Of a DNA stretch of 44,466 bases, positions 37,084-44,412 are shown one piece after another (position 1 is the first letter of the stretch; every line of letters starts with the position of its first letter). The DNA is from Lachnospiraceae bacterium. Its GTDB lineage: Bacteria > Bacillota > Clostridia > Lachnospirales > Lachnospiraceae. The position numbers and the translations under genes are program-made. Where the stretch lies: NCBI GenBank assembly GCA_026169045.1, contig JAPFDH010000042.1, forward strand, positions 1 to 44,466. The letters are read 5' to 3'. The notes beneath the pieces were generated by a model. The model searched no databases. It saw only the letters and a list, made by a program, of their open reading frames with translations, and was not told the DNA's origin.

Positions 37084-37857
37084 CTACATCACAATTTCTG
37101 ACTGAAAAAATTTTTCTTGAAACTGAACCTGTTTTTGGATCTCTTCTCTGCTAAAAGACATATGTTCCGGAACTACAACCCACTTTTCTTCCACATCATC
37201 GAACCGGTGAATAACTGCAATTATTTTTCCGGTAAATTCAGCAACAGCTTCCTTGACTCCCAAAATATAAGCATCCTGCTCTTTCCCATCAGCCGCTATA
37301 ATACCTTTTACATATCCGTAATTAATAGGATAACACATATTTTTATATTTAGGATGATAACTTCCAAGTGGTCTGTCAACGGTTACCGTTACCATTTTTC
37401 CAATAGCAGAATCTTCCAATTTCTTTCGAAAACAGATAATTCTGTTTGCTTCTTCAAATCCCATCTTCAAATGAAATTTCCAGCTATCGATATTATTCCA
37501 TTCGCAGTCACTGGCAAATTCTACACATCCCTGTTCTTTTGCCCATTTTTCACAGGCTTTTTCCATATTTTTAGCAAGTCCTCTATTTCTATATTCTTCT
37601 GCTACAAAAATACCTTCCAGATAACCCACAGGACTGGTTTTTGTACCTTCCACATAATCATGCCGTAATCCACATTGTGCAAAACCGATCGCTCGCCCCT
37701 CTGCTATAGTCAGAAAAATTACCCCGCATCCCTGATTAATATAATCGCAAAACTCATTTGTCAACTCCTCAATGGTATGCGATTTCCACATCTGAATGGC
37801 CAACTCCGCTGCTGTTTTCGCATTCTCAACCGTTGCTTTTTTTATTACCGCATTCAT
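37084..37857 (-). CDS. GNAT acetyltransferase (AAC(6')-like) fused to a pyrophosphatase-like domain
   Basis: A 257-residue two-domain protein. Residues 1-145 form an N-acetyltransferase like aminoglycoside 6'-N-acetyltransferases: HDYVEGTKTSPVGYLEGIFV, the acetyl-CoA loop EYRNRGLAKNM, and EFASDCEWNN ending in RIICFRK. Residues 155-257 resemble family I inorganic pyrophosphatase: GSYHPKYKNMCYPINYGYVK and then ADGKEQDAYILGV, where the canonical DGDPLDV is degenerate (DGKEQDA). The acetyltransferase could confer aminoglycoside resistance; the second domain probably lacks full pyrophosphatase activity. The ATG at 37857 follows GAGAGGGG; a GTG at 37887 abutting the Nudix stop is an alternative. 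It lies directly after a Nudix gene. Confidence 0.85.
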   Translation of the reverse strand: MNAVIKKATVENAKTAAELAIQMWKSHTIEELTNEFCDYINQGCGVIFLTIAEGRAIGFAQCGLRHDYVEGTKTSPVGYLEGIFVAEEYRNRGLAKNMEKACEKWAKEQGCVEFASDCEWNNIDSWKFHLKMGFEEANRIICFRKKLEDSAIGKMVTVTVDRPLGSYHPKYKNMCYPINYGYVKGIIAADGKEQDAYILGVKEAVAEFTGKIIAVIHRFDDVEEKWVVVPEHMSFSREEIQKQVQFQEKFFQSEIVM

Positions 37858-37887
37858 GCTTCTTATTCCCCTCTCATCTTTTTTCAC

Positions 37888-38343
37888 TTATTTAACCATC
37901 TCTACCCATGTACCATTCTCATTATAAAAAAACTGCTCTGTCAATTCCTCTTCACAAAAAACCCTTAACATTGTTTCCATCCCACTGGCCAAATTCATAT
38001 CAGACATCTTATGAAATGGCACCCACCAAACCTCTCCTTCCTCTGACGAAGCGAGTTCCCCTTCAAATGTACTTGTCTGATATAATAAAACAACATATCT
38101 TGTCCCATCATTTTCGATCCAATCTTTAATACCACACATTCTAAGATGAGAAACAATCAGGCCTGTTTCTTCATAAACTTCTCTGATCACTGCATCTGTA
38201 AATGACTCTCCGGCTTCCACATGACCACCCGGAAATGTTATACCAGGCCAGTCCGGATCCAAACGCTGCTGTACAAGGACATTTCCCACACCGTCTGATA
38301 TCATGCACATATTCGTGAATATAGTCTTTTCCGTTCTGCTCAT
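37888..38343 (-). CDS. Nudix hydrolase, MutT/8-oxo-dGTPase-like
   Basis: A 151-residue Nudix protein with a complete box: Gly40-x5-Glu46-x7-Arg54-Glu55-Val-x-Glu58-Glu59-x-Gly61, within FPGGHVEAGES. The size and layout match 8-oxo-dGTP diphosphatase-like members. The ATG at 38343 follows GGAGG with seven bases of spacing; a longer frame to 38373 is not needed. It is followed immediately by the GNAT-pyrophosphatase gene and preceded by the MazG-like gene, forming a small nucleotide-related group. Confidence 0.88.
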   Translation of the reverse strand: MSRTEKTIFTNMCMISDGVGNVLVQQRLDPDWPGITFPGGHVEAGESFTDAVIREVYEETGLIVSHLRMCGIKDWIENDGTRYVVLLYQTSTFEGELASSEEGEVWWVPFHKMSDMNLASGMETMLRVFCEEELTEQFFYNENGTWVEMVK

Positions 38344-38383
38344 TTTATTTCCTCCATGCAAATGCTTATTCACAAACTGAATT

Positions 38384-38644
38384 TTACCAGCATTTCATAT
38401 TTCTTTCAAATTTTTGTATATATGCAGATTTTAATTCTTCCGAAGATATATCATAACATAATAAAACATCATTATAATACATCAAAACATCAGCTAACTC
38501 TTCAATTAATTGTTTTCTTAAATCTTCATTTTGACTTGCATTAACTCCTCCATGTTTTTTTACTATATCTATCACTTCTCCTATTTCTCCAACCATCCAA
38601 AGTAATTGATTCTTACCTGTTTCAGGAGAAAGACCGTTCCACTT
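38384..38644 (-). pseudogene. MazG-like nucleotide pyrophosphohydrolase, start codon missing
   Basis: The frame encodes an all-alpha NTP pyrophosphatase. EIGEV, then EELADVLMYYND give the ExxE...ExxD metal site. The reading frame has the normal family sequence KWNGLSPETG upstream of the first in-frame ATG (38596), but it is blocked by TAG at 38645-38647 and has no standard start codon in between. GGAGG lies about ten bases before that TAG. So either the start codon is mutated, a frameshift has occurred near 38650, or a shortened 70-residue protein is made from the ATG at 38596, which has no ribosome site. Likely broken, but the rest is intact. Confidence 0.6.
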
Positions 38645-38684
38645 CTATTCTATCCTCCGAAAAATTCAATTTGTCTTTATGCCC

Positions 38685-38713
38685 ATTATATCATGACATA
38701 TCATTGTCGTCAG
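38685..38713 (-). promoter_or_regulatory. promoter upstream of the MazG-like gene
   Basis: The minus strand has extended -10 TGATATAAT (TATAAT at 38685-38690) and CTGACG (38708-38713) with 17-base spacing. It lies at and within the very end of the nucleoside phosphorylase gene. Transcription would start near 38678. Confidence 0.65.
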
Positions 38714-39494
38714 TTTTTTCTGCTTTACAAGTACTGATTTTAAGTGCCAGCTCCAGAGCAATTACAGCAATTCTATCCTTTTCTTCCAATTTATCATAGT
38801 TACTTACGCTTCTAACATCCCATTCTTCGGAATCCAAATTATCGGCTGCATAAAAAAATTGTATCAGTTCTTTTCCTCTGAATTGTGCTACAGCAGCATT
38901 TGCCGAACACTCCATATCAACACAAATACATCCCTGTTCTTTTCTTCGTTTCACCTTATCCTTTGTTTCTCTATAAAATGCATCTGTTGTCCACACTTTA
39001 CCCACTGTATATTTTATTCCCCATTCATTTAATAAGTTGGTAAATAACTGAAGATACGTTTCATTCACACAAATCTCATCTGCCGGTTCGGCATAATGAT
39101 AACTTGTTCCCTCATCCCGGACTGCAGAATTTGGAATAAGGATGGAACAATCTGCAATATCACAATCCAATACACCACATGTTCCGAATACAATTATTTT
39201 TTCCACTCCCATTTGATACACATCTTCCAACATTCCCACACTCATCGGTGCACCGACATCGATCATAAAAAGTGCAATATCGTTTTCTTTATATTTTGCC
39301 TGATATACCGGCTTCACCCCATTTGCTGAACTTGTCTCGGCAATAATCTCTGCATCCAGTTCATGGATCATTCTTTCAAATGTAATATGGGAATAACATG
39401 CAACTGCAATTTTCGAAATTCCCTTTACCGGCTTTATAATATTCCATGGATTAATAACTGCTGTTTTTTCTTTGTCAAATTCTCCTAAAATCAT
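38691..39494 (-). CDS. nucleoside phosphorylase (PNP/UDP family 1)
   Basis: A 267-residue phosphorylase of the purine/uridine phosphorylase family 1. Visible motifs are VFGTCGVLD (phosphate/ribose site), AVRDEGTSYHY and the VDMECSA active-site stretch. Such enzymes split nucleosides with phosphate into base and ribose-1-phosphate. Whether it prefers purine nucleosides or uridine is not clear; the EGTSYHY motif resembles the uridine phosphorylase-like branch. The start follows GGAGG. It is divergent from the chloramphenicol acetyltransferase gene and upstream of the MazG-like and Nudix genes. Confidence 0.88.
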   Translation of the reverse strand: MILGEFDKEKTAVINPWNIIKPVKGISKIAVACYSHITFERMIHELDAEIIAETSSANGVKPVYQAKYKENDIALFMIDVGAPMSVGMLEDVYQMGVEKIIVFGTCGVLDCDIADCSILIPNSAVRDEGTSYHYAEPADEICVNETYLQLFTNLLNEWGIKYTVGKVWTTDAFYRETKDKVKRRKEQGCICVDMECSANAAVAQFRGKELIQFFYAADNLDSEEWDVRSVSNYDKLEEKDRIAVIALELALKISTCKAEKTDDNDMS

Positions 39495-39641
39495 ACACCT
39501 TCCTCCTTAACCCCGTTTTATCTGCATGACTATCTTTTTCAGATACAAGAAATCATATCAGACATTTTCTATATCTGTCGATTCATTATATACAATTTTT
39601 TTACAAATCAGAAATTTCCCCCGGCAAAAACTGTAAGTTAC

Positions 39642-39670
39642 TTGCAAGAAATATAAGATATCGCTATACT
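39642..39670 (+). promoter_or_regulatory. promoter of the chloramphenicol acetyltransferase gene
   Basis: TTGCAA (39642-39647) and TATACT (39665-39670) are 17 bases apart. The start near 39677 gives a leader of about 130 bases before the gene. Confidence 0.7.
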
Positions 39671-39762
39671 TTAAATAATACAAGTAATACACTTCTCAGA
39701 TCTTAGCGCCAACGGATCTGCCAATGCTGCAAAATGCTGCTCGATGAGGATGCTGTGAACAC

Positions 39763-39776
39763 GTTGTAATTACAAC
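39763..39776. promoter_or_regulatory. 14-base perfect palindrome in the cat leader
   Basis: GTTGTAATTACAAC is fully self-complementary, without spacer. It overlaps TTACAA, which with TATAAT (39793-39798) 17 bases on would form a second promoter whose transcript would start inside the ribosome site. An operator is the simplest reading. Confidence 0.45.
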
Positions 39777-39810
39777 ACTACCTATTTTACCCTATAATAA
39801 GGAGGTCTTT

Positions 39811-40467
39811 ATGTCATTTCACTTAATAGATTTACAAAATTGGGAGCGAAAAGAATTTTACGAACATTTCAGCAGCGAAGTGGTCTGCACCTATTCCACA
39901 ACAGTAAATCTTGATATCACCAATATAAAAAACCATCGACTCTATCCAACCATCATCTGGCTTTTAACAAAAACGGTTAATCAAATGCCAGAATTTCGTA
40001 CTGCACTCACAAACGAGGGTGTTGGCATTTATGACGAAATGCATCCTGCTTATACTATTTTCAATAAAGAAAATAAAAACTTTTCAGCAATATGGACTGC
40101 ATTTCATTCCGATTATAATGTTTTCCTACATTCCTATGAAACCGATGTGGCACAATTCGCGGCATCTGTAAATTATAATCCAAAGCCCAATAGACCGGCA
40201 AATTCCTTTGATATTTCGATGATTCCTTGGTTTACCTTTACATCATTTAATATTAATATATTTGGAGATGGAAAATACCTTCTTCCGATTTTCACTTTAG
40301 GAAAATATTTTGATGAAAATGGAAAAAGACTACTTCCTCTTTCCATCCAAGTACATCATGCCGTATGTGATGGTTATCATATCGGAATTTTTGTACAAAC
40401 CTTACAGACATTTATCAATCAGTTTTGTGATTCAAAAAGTATCAATCTTTCTTACTCTAAACGATGA
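39811..40467 (+). CDS. catA: type A chloramphenicol O-acetyltransferase (CatA family)
   Basis: A 218-residue acetyltransferase of the classical CAT family. The active-site motif is HHAVCDGYH near the C-terminus (catalytic His183, structural Asp187). Typical stretches include CTYSTTVNLDIT, PEFRTALTNEGVGIYDEMHPAYT, ISMIPWFTF and LPIFTLGKYF. It should transfer acetyl from acetyl-CoA to chloramphenicol and inactivate it. It is clearly related to clostridial CatP-like enzymes but diverged. The ATG follows AAGGAGG. The structured leader suggests control. The last codons lie inside a 19-bp inverted repeat. Confidence 0.88.
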   Translation: MSFHLIDLQNWERKEFYEHFSSEVVCTYSTTVNLDITNIKNHRLYPTIIWLLTKTVNQMPEFRTALTNEGVGIYDEMHPAYTIFNKENKNFSAIWTAFHSDYNVFLHSYETDVAQFAASVNYNPKPNRPANSFDISMIPWFTFTSFNINIFGDGKYLLPIFTLGKYFDENGKRLLPLSIQVHHAVCDGYHIGIFVQTLQTFINQFCDSKSINLSYSKR

Positions 40468-40502
40468 GAAACAAGCTTTGCGAGTTTCTCATCGTTTAGA
40501 GT
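40454..40502 (+). repeat. 19-bp perfect inverted repeat over the cat stop codon
   Basis: Positions 40454-40472 and 40484-40502 are perfect reverse complements around an 11-base loop. The TGA of the cat gene (40465-40467) lies in the 5' arm. No T run follows, so it is not an ordinary terminator; it may protect the mRNA 3' end. Confidence 0.8.
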
Positions 40503-40505
40503 CAG

Positions 40506-40536
40506 TCACCGTATGCGTATGCAAGCATCCACGCAC
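40506..40536 (+). repeat. bulged hairpin downstream of cat
   Basis: A locally GC-rich stretch where CCGT, GCGT and ATGC pair in order with ACGG, ACGC and GCAT, with two-base bulges on each side. It sits between the 19-bp repeat and the terminator at 40568. Role unknown. Confidence 0.4.
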
Positions 40537-40567
40537 GGCTCGTTGTCTACGCGCAAATAATATAGAA

Positions 40568-40612
40568 ATCCCCGGAAATATTTCTTCTATCAATATTTCC
40601 GGGGATCTTTAT
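40568..40612. terminator. terminator between cat and the lipoprotein gene
   Basis: ATCCCCGGAAATATT (40568-40582) pairs perfectly with AATATTTCCGGGGAT (40592-40606). CTTTATAT follows on the plus strand. It lies between convergent genes and probably serves both. Confidence 0.8.
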
Positions 40613-40709
40613 ATGCTTTCACTACAATATCTTCCCTTTCCTTTTCTCTTTTAAATCAAATTTTATATCCTAAAACTTATATCTTCTATTATTATATTCC
40701 CGTCTATAT

Positions 40710-41327
40710 TTAGAACCTCTCTTCCGGGAACCAAATAAACACAACCACTTCTGAAAACGATTCCCACAATGTTTCAGGATATTCTGACCAGAACATTGGT
40801 TCACTGCTCGTATCACTGGACATCAAACGCATTTCCAGATACGATCCTGAATCTTTCTTGATCATTACGCTGGTTTCATCTGATACTTGATTATTTGTAT
40901 TCACCTCTCCCCATGACTCCAACTGCCTATAAAAGCTTTGATATAATTCTTCTGCCTTTCCGTCCCCATTTTCTTCCAGGAAAAACACCCAACGAACACC
41001 TGCCAACTCTCCCTCTTCTGTATCATTAGTAAATCCCAGTGATAATTTAGTTTTAATAGGAGTCCCGTCACCTAATGTCTTATTTTTTGTATAAGACAGC
41101 ATATCACCTTCATCCAAAAAAAGGGTATGATTTTTCAACTTTTTCTCTACATCTTTTTTAGCCGTATACCAGGAAATCTCCTTCCACTCATATGACATTT
41201 CTGTATTGGCAATCTGATCTGTAATAAAAGTATCGGCATTGATGACATCTTCCTCTGGAATACTACCGCAACCTCCCACAGTCAATAGGACACATAGAAT
41301 ACTGATATAAAAAACTATTTTTTTCAT
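40710..41327 (-). CDS. predicted lipoprotein of unknown function
   Basis: A 205-residue protein with a signal peptide and lipobox LTVGGC (Cys20), so it is probably anchored outside the membrane. The mature part has alternating charged strands and a region like MLSYTKNKTLGDGTP that may form a beta-rich fold; I do not recognise the family. The ATG follows GGGGGG. It is a single-gene unit; an AT-rich gap without identified promoter lies upstream. Confidence 0.75.
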   Translation of the reverse strand: MKKIVFYISILCVLLTVGGCGSIPEEDVINADTFITDQIANTEMSYEWKEISWYTAKKDVEKKLKNHTLFLDEGDMLSYTKNKTLGDGTPIKTKLSLGFTNDTEEGELAGVRWVFFLEENGDGKAEELYQSFYRQLESWGEVNTNNQVSDETSVMIKKDSGSYLEMRLMSSDTSSEPMFWSEYPETLWESFSEVVVFIWFPEERF

Positions 41328-41666
41328 ATAATCCCCCCTGTCACTATATTCTATAAACGGTTACTATTTTATGATTGATGTACAATCAAAGTTTTAGTAA
41401 ATCTAGTTATTTTTTCTAAGTTGATTTTATATCGAAACCATTCCCTCCTCTCATTGTAAAACAAAATATATTTGTAGTTACATTTTACCAATATTATAGT
41501 TTAATATTATAACAATATCGAGTTTAAATCAATATTTTGTTTACTATTTTTCTTAATAAATGCAATTATTCGTTTTCAATAATATAATCATCAAATCAAA
41601 CAATACTATTTATAATTACATAATAACATCTGTATTAATCAAAATCTTATTTGAATATTTAGAATT
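41328..41666. other. AT-rich intergenic region without recognised features
   Basis: About 340 bases, strongly AT-rich, between the lipoprotein start and the methyltransferase stop. No ORF, strong hairpin or convincing promoter pair was found. Confidence 0.5.
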
Positions 41667-42672
41667 TTATTTTTTTCCATAACATATCATTAATCCATGT
41701 ACAAAAGTATAACCAACCTCAGAATTCTCTTGAAAAAATTTTGCGATTTCTGTATTACGTTCACAGAAATCAGCAGCTTCCTTTCTTGTCATTCCATGAT
41801 TCAAAAAATATTGAACTAATTTTTCTTTTTCTTCATTCGTGAGTCTCCTGTTCCAATCATTATATGCAACAAAATCACTCTTTCTTTGTTCATAATCCTT
41901 TCTTTGTGGAGTAACAAAATCGACTCGATCATTCATCCTTACATCAACTTCTTTCAACCCCAATTTTCTCATTATATGTGCATTGCGAATCGCAACTGCA
42001 TAATCTCTTCCCTGGTGTTCCAATTCTGCTCTCCAATGCTTTTCCATTCCAGCATGCTCGCACAGCCTAAAATAGTCCATTCCATCAATATATAGACCAT
42101 TACTTTCAAACTCTCTATTAGTATCAATACAAATAATCCATGCTCCTGTTTTAGCAAACTCAATCATCTTACTTAAGAAACTTTGAGGTGAATCCAAATG
42201 TCTCAATACAGCCTGGCATATTACAACATCATAGCTGTCCGTCGCACTATAATCATATACATTTGCATGAATGAATTCTCCTGGCAACTTATTAGCTTCA
42301 AATAGTTTTTGTCCCATTTCTATTAAATTTTTTGCCATATCAATTCCTGTATATGTACTTCCTTCTGCTAAATACCTCATAATCAACAAACCCAAAAATC
42401 CATATCCACAACCGCAATCCAGCACCTTCACTGGTTTGTCTATCTTCCACACTTTTGTAACCAAGAACTCCATATAGTCATCATTCCACATACTCTTTCT
42501 AGTTCGAAGGAGATATTCTAATTTTCCCTTCCAAAATTCTTTACTTCCAGTTTTACATGCAATATATTCTTCTTCGTTTAATGGTACAATTCCAATTAGC
42601 TGGTCTACAGATACATCAAAATATTCTGCGAGAATAGGTAAATATGTGATATCTGGCATCACACCACCGGTA
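41667..42672 (-). pseudogene. XRE-regulator/SAM-methyltransferase fusion, 5' end truncated
   Basis: The frame starts with GGVMPDITYLPILAEYFDVS, the end of an XRE helix-turn-helix domain (normally preceded by about 35 residues ending in SKWE). After it comes an intact class I methyltransferase domain: VLDCGCGYGFLGLL, TGIDMA and YDVVICQAVLRHL. Full-length relatives would begin with the helix-turn-helix; here it is lost and the recombinase gene starts immediately upstream. GTG at 42662 or ATG at 42659 could start translation but no ribosome site is present. The catalytic domain may be silent or expressed by read-through. Confidence 0.75.
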
Positions 42673-42700
42673 TCACATAGTTAAAGATATTGGTATCATT
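42665..42700. mobile_element. end of an integrative element (candidate attachment junction)
   Basis: Between the recombinase stop codon and the truncated XRE-methyltransferase frame, about 30 bases remain. They contain GGTATCA twice in the same orientation (42669-42675 and 42692-42698), which may be recombinase-binding half-sites or part of the crossover. The element extends right beyond the window. Confidence 0.6.
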
Positions 42701-44322
42701 CAATCAATTTTGCCGATAAAGCGGTAGAAGATTTCTACCTCCTGTTCCCGGCTTCCGTCCTCACCTTTGACCGCTTCATGGACAACGATTTTTTCAATCA
42801 GCATATTCAAAAGTTCGGCGGTCAGTTCTGTTGGATTGACGCACTCTTTCATCAAGGCAATCCATTTTTCTGCGTCTACGGCGTTCTGGCTTTCAGTGGC
42901 GATAGCGGATTGAAGCTGTTCAATCTTTTCGTCCAGTTCAGCCTGTTCGCTTTGGTACTTCCCGGACAGCATAGAGAAGTTGTATTCCGTGATACGCCCC
43001 GCCGCCCAGTCCTCATACATCCGGGCAAACAAAGTATCGACTTCGGCTTTTCGCTTCTCTGCCTTTTTCAGTTCTGCGGCCTGCTTCTTTCTTGCGGCAG
43101 CCTGTCCCTTATCAGTGGCATTTAACAGCTGCTTCAAGAGCCGTTCTTCATCATGCTGTACCAGCCCCGACCAGTATTGCAGACGGGAGAGGACATAGGC
43201 ATAAAGCACATCATAACGGATATAGTGCATGGAGCATTGGCGTGTGCCCTGCCCGTACTTGCTACAATGATAATGGCCGTAAGGCTTGCTGTTCTGCCTG
43301 TTCTCCCCATAGGACAGCGACCAGCCGCAATCCGCACATTTTACCAATCCGGAAAAAATCTGCGTTGTACCATCCTTGCACTTCCTGCGGCGGTTTGCTA
43401 TCTGCTCCTGTACCTGCCGGAAAACCTGCTCGCTGATAATCGGCTCCTGCGTGTTCTCCACCCGCACCCATTCACTTTGGGGCTTGCGTACCCTCCGCTT
43501 GTTCTTAAAGGAAATGTTCGTTTCCCGGTAATGAATGGTATGGCCGATATAGGTTTCGTCTTTCATAATGCTCTTGACCTGGGCTATCGTCCATGCGTAG
43601 CTTTTTTCCTCCGGCGCACCCGCATAGATGTTTGCAAAAGTCCCGTCACGCTGGAAGTTGATAAATCCCGGTGTGGGAACCTTTTCCGCAATCAGTATTC
43701 TTGTGATACTGGCCGCCCCTCTGCCATGAATAGCAAGGTCAAAAATCTTCTCCACTATCCAGCGGGTTTCCTCGTCGATTATCAGCTTGTTTTTGATTTC
43801 CGGGTGTTTCCTGTACCCGATGGGAGCATAGGCGCCGATACGCTGTCCTGTGGCAAACTTTGCTTTGAAAGCGGCCTTTACCTTGCGGCTTGTATCTTTC
43901 GCAAACCATTCATTGAACAGGTTTTTGAACGGGACAAAATCGGAAAGCCCTTTCTCTGTGTCCTCATTCTCCGCAACGGCGATGTAGCGAACCCGTTTCT
44001 CCGGGAACAGAAATTCCAGATAGTAGTCCATCATCACATGTTCCCGCCCGAAACGGGACAGGTCTTTCGTGACAATGCAGTTTACTTTTCCGGCTTCCAT
44101 ATCGTCCATCATGCGCTGAAAATCCGGCCGTTCAAAGTTCGTCCCCGACCAGCCATCGTCCACATACTCACCGACTACATGAAGCCCCTGTTCCTTTGCG
44201 TACTGTTGCAGGATTGTCCGCTGTGTTTCAATGCTTACGCTGTCACCATAGTTTTCATCGTCCCGGCTCAATCTCATATAAAGCGCCGTGTTGTAAATCG
44301 TAGTATTGTAAGGTTGTTTCAC
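42700..44322 (-). CDS. large serine recombinase (site-specific integrase)
   Basis: A 540-residue serine recombinase. The N-terminal resolvase domain has the catalytic Ser19 in YMRLSRDD and the TKDLSRFGRE motif. It is followed by a recombinase domain, a zinc ribbon (CADCGWSLSYG, HCSKYG, CSMH), a coiled-coil region (about residues 390-460) and a C-terminal DUF4368-like part. Similar enzymes move Tn4451/Tn916-like and other integrative elements between clostridia. Translation starts at GTG after GGAGG. GC content is visibly higher than in all neighbours, a sign of recent transfer. It is the last gene at one end of an element. Confidence 0.93.
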   Translation of the reverse strand: MKQPYNTTIYNTALYMRLSRDDENYGDSVSIETQRTILQQYAKEQGLHVVGEYVDDGWSGTNFERPDFQRMMDDMEAGKVNCIVTKDLSRFGREHVMMDYYLEFLFPEKRVRYIAVAENEDTEKGLSDFVPFKNLFNEWFAKDTSRKVKAAFKAKFATGQRIGAYAPIGYRKHPEIKNKLIIDEETRWIVEKIFDLAIHGRGAASITRILIAEKVPTPGFINFQRDGTFANIYAGAPEEKSYAWTIAQVKSIMKDETYIGHTIHYRETNISFKNKRRVRKPQSEWVRVENTQEPIISEQVFRQVQEQIANRRRKCKDGTTQIFSGLVKCADCGWSLSYGENRQNSKPYGHYHCSKYGQGTRQCSMHYIRYDVLYAYVLSRLQYWSGLVQHDEERLLKQLLNATDKGQAAARKKQAAELKKAEKRKAEVDTLFARMYEDWAAGRITEYNFSMLSGKYQSEQAELDEKIEQLQSAIATESQNAVDAEKWIALMKECVNPTELTAELLNMLIEKIVVHEAVKGEDGSREQEVEIFYRFIGKID

Positions 44323-44351
44323 CGTTAAAAATCCTCCTTCTAAAGAAACAA

Positions 44352-44412
44352 CCCACGCTTACAATACTTTTGCTCTATGGCAATTATATCATAAGCGTGG
44401 GCGTGTTATCAA
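44352..44412 (-). promoter_or_regulatory. recombinase promoter framed by a 10-bp inverted repeat
   Basis: The minus strand has TTGATA (44407-44412), 18 bases, then the extended -10 TGATATAAT (TATAAT 44383-44388). CCCACGCTTA (44352-44361) and its perfect reverse complement (44392-44401) flank the -10; the upstream copy lies in the spacer. The downstream copy is in the transcribed leader. This looks like an operator for a repressor. Confidence 0.6.

Larger units (their letters stand above)
39495..39810. other. divergent intergenic region, nucleoside phosphorylase / cat
   Basis: About 316 bases. The left 140 are AT-rich and must hold the phosphorylase promoter, which I could not place. The right part is the cat promoter and a structured leader with a GATC-type inverted repeat (39697-39702/39715-39720), three ATGCTG copies and a perfect 14-base palindrome at 39763-39776. 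Confidence 0.6.

Noticed and set aside
39771-39798. Second cat promoter (TTACAA-17-TATAAT)
   Set aside because: Transcription would start within the ribosome-binding site, giving a poorly translated message; kept only as part of the palindrome note.
40310-40654. 114-codon frame over the end of cat and the hairpins
   Set aside because: It runs through the inverted repeat and the terminator, and has no ribosome site or recognisable domain.
43153-44328. 391-codon plus-strand frame over the recombinase
   Set aside because: It is antisense to a clear serine recombinase; its open state follows from the higher GC content, and it shows no family motif or ribosome site.
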